From the NCBI RefSeq assembly GCF_950295315.1, contig NC_080168.1:62705838-62769837 (forward strand): a stretch of 64,000 nucleotides of DNA. The letters run 5' to 3'. The notes below the pieces were generated by a model, which ran no database searches, was not told the DNA's origin, and saw only the letters and a program-made list of their open reading frames with translations. Each line of letters begins with the position of its first letter. Positions within the stretch are counted from its first letter, which is position 1. Position numbers and translations under genes: made by a program. Positions 23,201-32,200 of this stretch are shown here, one piece after another. This DNA is from Erinaceus europaeus. Its lineage: Eukaryota; Chordata; Mammalia; Eulipotyphla; Erinaceidae.

Positions 23201-26200
23201 AGCTATCAAGGGAGGGGATGGGATACGGAGTTCTGGTGGTGGGAAATGTGTGGAGCTGTACCCCTCTTATCCTATGGTTTTGTACGTGTTTCCTTTTTAT
23301 AAATAAAATAAAATAAAAAATAAAGCCATACTAAATTAAAAGAAAAATAAGTAATATCAAATTTAAAAAGAATGGTTCTAAACAAACAAAAGAAGCCCTT
23401 TTTTGTCATAAAGAGATACCCTTAAGCTTGTGCATCCTTGGGTAGAAGTTTAAGCTACTATCAACATCAACATTATACTAAGGAAAAGACAGAGTTAGTA
23501 GAATTAGTAGATATTGAGAATAAGTTTCTGTGTTTTCCAATACTCGTTGCTTTATAGTGTGTAAGGTGCAGTCTTCAACTAGACCGTGGGGTTTTTCCCT
23601 GGCATCCTAGCCCCTTGATGCAGATGTCTCACCCCATCTGATGCACTCCTCAGACTAACTGCTGCCTTCCCAATACAGCCAGCTCTCAAAAGAGTTCTGA
23701 GAAATGTGTAAATAGAAAAGGCCCACACTTTGTACTCTCCTCTCACCCCACTTTTCCAGCTAAACAAATAAAAAAATCTACCTTGGACTCGGAATTTAAG
23801 TCACTTCTTAGAAAGATGGGGTATCAAATGTTTTCTTTTTTTATTTTTCAAATTGATTTGCCTGATGCATTTAGATTACTTAATCACAGCTCTGTCCAAG
23901 TTTTTGAGGATGCCAAAGTCACTGAGTGACAGGAGAGCAACAGGGGTTGGGGGGAGAGGGAGGCAAGCATGCATTCTTTAGAAACTGCTAAGAACAGGAC
24001 ACTGACTTCACCATTGGGTTTGCACAGGATAGTTGCACAATTCGGACTGGTGCAAAACTTGTCTTGCTCCTTCCAGAGAAAATCTGAAGGTGGGTTATCT
24101 CTTCTTTCAGATGCTGCTGCCCACACCTGAAAGAAACCAGCAATGAGGGCTGGGGAAACAGCATAATGGTTCTGCAAAAGACTTTCTTGCATGAGGCTCT
24201 GAGGTCTGAGACTAATCTCCAGCAACACCAGCAGCCAGAGCTGGGCAGTAGTCTGGTATTTTTCTCTGTGTATCTCTATCTCGCTCATTAAAAAATAAAT
24301 CAATAAAATTTAGAAAGAGGGGGAAACAAGCAATTAATGACAAATACCACTGGAGTTAACTTAGTTTTGTGCCAGAAGCCTACTGCAATGTGTCTGTGTG
24401 AACAGAGGCAGCTTTAGGGTGGTGTCACCAGTGTGGTGTATAGTGTAAGCTCTATGGCCCCAAACATCTGCTGCACAAGACCTAAGGAAAACACAGGAAG
24501 AGGCGGGCTCTCTAGCATCGCTATTTTTTTCCTCTCTAAGCAAATTATGCTTGCTTTTTTTTGATGATGCTTGCTGAAGTTTAGGCAGTTAGGTGTTGCA
24601 TTTCAATCACGCACAAACAATATCGTACACCAAACTGAAGCTATAGAATTTAATTATGGGTATTAATTTAGAATTCTGGACATATGATAACTTAAAAATA
24701 TCCTTTCCCCTTCCTCCCATCATCCTTCCTGTCTTTCTATTTTCTCCCTTCCTTCCTTCCTCTTTTCCTTCCTTCCTAAGAGAGATCAGAGCACCACTTT
24801 CTGTATAAGTACTGTGCGCTGATTGAGCCACTGGAGCTCCTTGAGCACCACTTTCTGATAGGCAGTGCTTAGGCTAGAAGCCAGAGGTTCATGCACACAC
24901 ATTCTACTGTTGAGTCACCTGCTCAGCCCCTGTAGGTATTAATTTACATCAGAGAGGACAGACTGGCATGATCCACCACTACCCTCAGAAAGTCACACTT
25001 TAGAGATGGAGTGATGAAAAGAGGACCATGGGAGTCAGTTTTCTCTTACATTTTAGCCCATAGTTTTGCTATCTTATACTCACTGTGACAGTGGATTTGG
25101 CCTGCATTATGATATTGGGAAGGAACTGGTAACAACAAACAGTTTGTCCATCCATTTTTTGCTGGAGAATATGATTTCCAATCTCCAGTTCTTTGTCTAG
25201 AGAAGAATTAATGAGCTTCACAAATAGTCCCTTGGCATTTAGTTTAGAGATTCTAATATCTCCAACAGCACTGCAAAACAAGAATTATAGGGTAACTTTA
25301 GTTAAGTCTGTTCATAATACTTGTTAAGAACTGAATAATAAATTTGCTTTTGAAGTTCTTAAAGTCTATATTTAATCAGATATATATTTTTTTTGTCTAC
25401 AGGGTTATCACTGGGGCTCAGTGCTAGCACTATGAATTCACTGCTCCTGGCATCTATTTTTCATTTTTAATGGGTAGGACAGATTGAAATTGAGAGGGGA
25501 GGGGAAGAAAGAGAGGAAGAGAGACACAGAGACACCTGCAGCCCTGCTTCACCACTTGCCAAGCTTTCCCCCTGCAGGTGGGGAGGTGGGGGCTCGAACT
25601 GTGGGTCTTTATGCTTTGTACTTTATGATTTGTACTATGCTTTTTTGTCTTTATGCTTTGTACTTTATGCTTAACCTCATGTGCCACTGCCCAATCTCCT
25701 AAATGGGGAAATTCAATGTGGAAATAGTATGTCTTGCAACATGAAGCAAATGGTTTGATCTCTTAGTTCTGCTTATCTGTGCAAAAATTATTTATTTCAC
25801 ATAAAATATTTAAATCTTCAAAAACTGCTTTAGGTGTCAGAGTAGAAATGCCAAAGGAAAGTGTGACTATCTGTTGGGATATTGGGATGTGGTTGAACAT
25901 TGGCAGGGCCCACAAACCACTATATTTCCATGCAAGTATTATTTACATATCTCCCACCATGTTATCCCCTCAGGGCATTGCTAATTCCCGCCAGCTAAAC
26001 TACAGCAACCATGCCTAAGGAAGTTCCCAGAATGCCTTTTTCTTTTCTCCACCTTGTTGCCTAGCCAATTCTGTCCCGACTTGCCACTTCCGGTTTTACC
26101 CTGTAAAGCCACTTCTGTTTCTGGTTTCTCTCTCTTCCTCACTCTCTTTTCTCTCCCGAGTCCTGACCTGGAGAAGGGCTGGCTTGCAGAGTGGGAGGCG

Positions 26201-29200
26201 GCCACTGTGGTTTGACACCACATGGCCTAACCCACTGTGCTCATGCCCAACTTTGGGACCCCATATCAATAAAGAATTGTATTACCACACTGCCACAAGT
26301 TCCTGGTCTCCCACCCGTGAAGCTAGCCTGGCAACTATCATTATTTTAATTTTCTATTGCTCATCACAAAACCACTACATGGAACTCTCAGGAAAGTTCA
26401 ATCATTCAGTTTATTTCTGATAATGTCACTCTGAAGGTGAATAGCAACTACACAGAGTTAAAACTTGGACTGGTGTTGTATTGCATTACAGCAAAGGACA
26501 ATGGGGAAGGAGGGCAGATGGGGATTGGGGGACAGGGTCTTTAGGGTCCTGCTACTGCATTGATTGACCTAATTTGAGAATGAGAGTGATAGATTTGAGA
26601 AATCTGTCTTGATGAGATGAGAACTTGTACCTATGTGCCAGCAACTGTACTGTAAAACATTAACCCCCCAATTAAAATAGAGGAAAAAGAATTCTGCAAA
26701 GTAAAGCCATTGTATAAATACTTGACAGTATGCCCCCATTTTATAACATGTGTTGAAAACTTCACAAAGAGCAGGGCTGGACTAAGCATCGACATGAACA
26801 TTTCAAGGTGTGGATTCACAACCAGTTAGGATGTCACGTTCCTTTGTGGTTTAGGGCAATTATTCTGAAAGCAGAATATATGACTAATCTTACCATTAGT
26901 AATAACAGCAACCAACATTTACATCATAATTTCATATCTACAATTCCAAAATCCAAAAAGATCTGCAAAAATAAAAATCTTAAACCAAACCCACAGCTCA
27001 TTTGAAACAAAATCTGATTGCATTCCTTGAAGCAAGTGGGTGTGCCTGCTCTTTTTACCTGTTTTTCCCTGCCAGGCATTTGAATAAGTTACCTTATTGT
27101 TGGCCACTCAGTTTTGTTTCTGTGAGTCACCTGCTCACATTTGTTTCCCCTTTTGTTGCCCTTGTTGTTTTATCATTGTTGTGGTTATTACTGTTGTGAT
27201 TGATGTCTTTGTTGTTGGATAAGACAGAGAAATTGAGAGAGGACGCGAAGTCAGAGTGAGAGAAAGAACGCTAGACACCTGCAGACCTGCTTCATCACTT
27301 GTGAAGCAACCCTCCAGCAGGTGGGGAGCCAGAGGCTCAAACAGGGATCCTTATACTGGTCCTTGTGCTTCCTACCACGTGCGCTTAACCTGCTGTGCTA
27401 CCGTTCACTCCCCACCTGCTCACATTCTTTGTCTGCCTTTATAGCATTGTTTTACAGTTTTAGAACTGATATATGGTACATGTTACATAACATTTAAATG
27501 ATTTCTAAAATAAAAAGCATTTTTAAGAATATAACGTTTGGGGGTTTAGAGAATCACAGGTTAAATTTGAAGACAATTTCAGGTTCTGGAGCATGCTTTC
27601 TTGAGAGAGGATTTAGATTTACTTTAGCTTCTGGCAGGCACTAAGTTGGAGGGAAATTTACTTTAACCCAAACAGGTTGTGGACAGATCTGACACTAGTC
27701 TTTGGTTCCAGTCAGGCTGGTTCATGATGAATACAGCTACACAATGGGGAGGGCACTGTCAGTTACACTGAAAATCCTATTTGTGCTTCTCGACAGGCCC
27801 ACAATGACAGACTGTATCTACCTCATCTGACAACACTGCCCAAATCAGAGTAACTTCTCGGCCTCTTGACTGCTCCTTTCAAAATGATAATTGTTTAGAG
27901 AAAAGCATCTCCAAGTATAAGATTTTCACTCTGAGTGTCTTCTTCTAGAAGAGAAATTTTAAGAATGAGGGATGTAAACATGTCTGAAGGCTCCTGATGG
28001 ACACTATCAAACTGCCTTCAAAATTATGGTCTCCCTTTATACTCCTCCTCCCCACTGCATTATGGGAGAGTGCCCGTTTGTAGAGGGGCTGTTTTAAGCA
28101 ATTTGTATACTGACTTCTGATTTGTTCATTAGTGTTTTGGTCCTTACTAAATTGTGGATTTAACATTTTACTCTCCTTTGATATTCCAGGATTTCTTTAT
28201 GCTGTTCTTATCTTATGATTACTGAATACTCTGAGGAATGTTTTCAGTTTTTGACAGAATACCCTTTTGTTTTGTAGACTTCACTTTTTCTGCCTGGGAA
28301 AACAAGCACTAGTTTTGAGTTTACTTTCAAACAGATAAGACCCTAAATAGTTAGGCTATTCCTTTGCTATCATTCCTATAATTGAATATGTATAGTTGTT
28401 TTCCAAAATTCTTTCATTATTCAAGTGAACTGTTTATTCATTAATCTTATTTTTTTCATTGTATGCTTATCTTGGAGAAAAAAGTAACATTGTGTCAAAG
28501 ATAATCATTTCATGTGCTTTCTGTCTGATATAGGACCATAAAGCTACAGGAAAATACTTCACACAATTCATGAAAATTCACAGAGGCATGACTGTAAATC
28601 TCCTCTTATACAGCCTGTGCTAAGTACCTTTTTTTTCTTTTCCCTAGGCCTTCCCATTTGCCTATTTTTTGTTTTTATTATTTTTTTTACAAATATTTTA
28701 CTTTAGTGGGTGGGGAGGCACATAAATACAGAGGAAATAGTGCCCATCTCAGCTCTGGCTCATAGTGGTGCCAAGGTTTGAACCTAGGACTTCAGACCCT
28801 TAGGCATGAAAGTGTTTTGTAGAACTATCATGCTGCCATCCCAGCCCCCATTTGTCTTTTTTTTTTTTTTTTTTAGCAAAGTGACTTGAGAGTCTTCTTC
28901 TTAATAGTTGTGGTTGGTTAAAATATAGAATAATGTGCCAGCCACCCTGTCAGTAGCATCTGTATGAAGTTGATTTGTAAAGAGACTGAGAGGAAGTGTG
29001 GCTGTATCACTTTTTAAAACAGCCACAAGCTGTTGGGTCCTCTTTATACATGCATGTTATTTATTTGCCTCTAGGCTTTTGCTGCTCCCCAGTTTGCTGT
29101 GATTATCTTTAAAGTTTAAATTGTTTGTGTACACATCCGCCTAACATTCTCTGTGTATATTGGTATTTGTAGCTGGAAGAGCACTAGTGAGGGAGTATAG

Positions 29201-32200
29201 TATTTCACTGCTCCTAAGCTTTTTTTAAAAAAAAATTTATTTATTCCGTTTTTGTTTCCCTTTTTTATTATTGTAGTTATTATTGTTTTTGTCATTGTTG
29301 GATAGGACAGAAGAGAAATGGGGAGAGGAGGGGAAGACAGAGAGGGGAAAGATAGACACCTGCAGATGTGCTTCACAACCTGTGAAGCGACTTTCCTGAA
29401 GGTGGGGAGCTGGAGGCTCTAACTGGGGGCTCAAACTGGGATCCTTACGTAGTCTTTGTGCTTTGCGCCACATGCGCTTAACCCACTGTGCTACTGACCG
29501 ACTCCCTGCTCCTAAGCTTTTAAAAGACCAATTTGGAAAGATTCAGAGGGCATGAACCACGGCATTGGTACTATAGGCTCAAATTGTTGGTGATGGATTC
29601 CTAATGAAATGAAGAGCTAAGTTTATACTCACTACCACCAGCTACTATACCATCCACAGAATGAATGAATGAATACGGCTTATTTCACATCACAAGCCCT
29701 TGGTTATATGAATCAAAAAAAGGTTTCCTTTAAGCCTTGCCTTCATCTCTAGCTAACAATATCTTTCAGCCACTCACACCCTTTTATCTACATGTGTTTA
29801 TTACTAGCAACTGCAACCTGCAGTTCTAGCTGCTGTCCTTGAAATAAAAAAAAAACACAGTTGGGGCTAGGTGGTGGCACACCTGGTTGAGCGTACATGC
29901 TACAATGCACAAGGACCCAGGTTCGAGCCCCTGGTCCCCACCTGCAGGGGGAAAGCTTTGTGAGTGGTGAAGCAGTGCTACAGGTGTCTCTATGTCTCTC
30001 TCCCTCTCTATCACCCCCTTTCTCTAGATTTCTGGCTGTTTCTATCCAATAAATAAATAAAGATAATAAATTTTTTAAAAAAGAAAATCACAGTTATATA
30101 CATGTATAAACAAGGTAGCTCTTTTAATTTACCATCAACTTTCTTTTGGTCAATTATCTTTGCCACAGATACTAATAACTGTAAGACTATACCAATGAGT
30201 TAAAAATTCACTTCTCCCTTGTTTTTGAACTCAAGAACCTATTAGCAGAAAGAAGTACTAAGTTCATTTACATCACTTGCCAATAATAAAGAGTGCTTCA
30301 ATAAGTCAGTTGACTTTCTTTTCAAGGATGATGGAATACTATCAATATTTCCTCAGGACTCTTTGAAGAACCAACTTTGGTTTCTTAGAAAGTTATGTTA
30401 AGGGAGTCGGGCTGTAGCGCAGCGGGTTAAGCGTAGGTGGCGCAAAGCACAAGGACTGGCATAAGGATCCTGGTTTGAACCCCGGCTCCCCACCTGCAGG
30501 GGAGTCGCTTCACAGGCGGTGAAGCAGGTCTGCAGGTGTCTATCTTTCTCTCCTCCTCTCTGTCTTCCCCTCCTCTCTCCATTTCTCTCTGTCCTACCCA
30601 ACAACGACTACAACAATAAAACAACAAGGGCAACAAAAGGGAATAAATAAATAAAATAAATATTTAAAAAAATTTTAAAAAAGAGATTTATGTTAATTGC
30701 TTAGATGTGAAACAGTTTTATTCAGTTTTATTTTATAAATTGCTGAGGATTTTAAGTGAAATGGATCTAACATCAGACTGAATCTTTACTATTTCCAACT
30801 GACTTATTGGCACGCCCCAGCAGAACAGAGTAGAGAGTTGAGGCAGATAGATACCTGTATCTAGACTGGCCCACGTCTTCGAGAATCATAGAAAAATGCT
30901 TCCAAGTTTTCTCAGCATGGATCGAATTTGTTGATAGGCTCTTTGAAGGACCAAACAGAGTGAGAAAATAATCCTCCCCTTCTCCAATCACAGCTGGCTT
31001 CTGATGGAACAACACAGATGGTTTCTTCTGAATTGTGGAATCGACATTTTCTGAAGAAACAAAGAGGAGAGCAACGGAGAAAGAAATGAAAGAGCAAGAG
31101 AAGAATCTAGTAACTATCTTGATCCTTTGCTTCTATATTCTTTAGAAGTTGTCACTGAAAACTCAGTGAGAATAATTAGAAACTTTAAACCCAGATCAAC
31201 AACCTGTTGCCATCTTTACCATGCTTAAGGCTCCAGTGGAGAGGGAAAGATAGAAACAGACTGGGGGTATAGATCAACTTGCCAATGCCTATGCCAAGTG
31301 GAGAAGCAATTACAGAAGCCGGAGTTTCCACCTTCTGCACCCCATAAAGAATTTTGGTCCATATACCCAGAGGGGTAAAGAATAGTGGAGCTTCCAATGG
31401 AGGGCATGGGATATGGAACTCTACTGATGGGACAGTATGGAATTATGCCCCTGTTATCTTACAATATTGTTAATCATTATTAAGTCACTAATAATAATAA
31501 AAAAGACTCCAGTAGGGAGGAAGATTACATGTACAAAACACTGTTGAATCCTGGTCACATTCAGAGGAAGGCCAGTTAGTGAGTTAGTGCTATATGGTAG
31601 AATTGTCAATTATCAGGCTGGGAGTATGGATTGAGTTGTCAACACTCATCTTCAGTGGGGAAGCAATTACAGAAGCCACCTTCCACCTTTTGCGCCCCAT
31701 AATGACCCGAGGTTCATGCTCCCAGAGGGATAAAGAATAGGGAATCTATCAGGGAAGGGGATGGGATATGGTGTTTTGGTGGTAGGAATTGTGTGAAGTT
31801 GTACTCCTCTTATCCTACGGTTTTGTCAGTGTTTCCATTTTATAAATAATAAAAATATATAAAATCACCCCCCCCAAAGAAAAGAATTGTCAATTATCTG
31901 GCCATTTATCCACAAGCCATCCTGACAGCTATAGATATTTTAATCATGGTGCATCCATGTGACTTGACTGTACTCCAGTGCTGGGATTGATGGTGAGCAC
32001 TGTCAAGTGACTCTTACAGGACAGTGAGGAATGAGTGTTATTTGTGACACATAATCAAATACCATTCAGGTTTTCAGAACATAAAGCATTCCTTGAGCTG
32101 AATGTCTTAAAGCCACCTACGAACACGTGGGCCATGTTTTGCTTACTTTGGCTAGTTTCTGATAGGGTACGGCTTGCTACAATAGACTTAAAATCCTTTG

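Noticed and set aside
30402..30480. tRNA gene suggested by good A and B boxes
   Set aside because: The boxes belong to a type A SINE head with SINE body, tail and target-site duplication; it does not fold as a complete tRNA.
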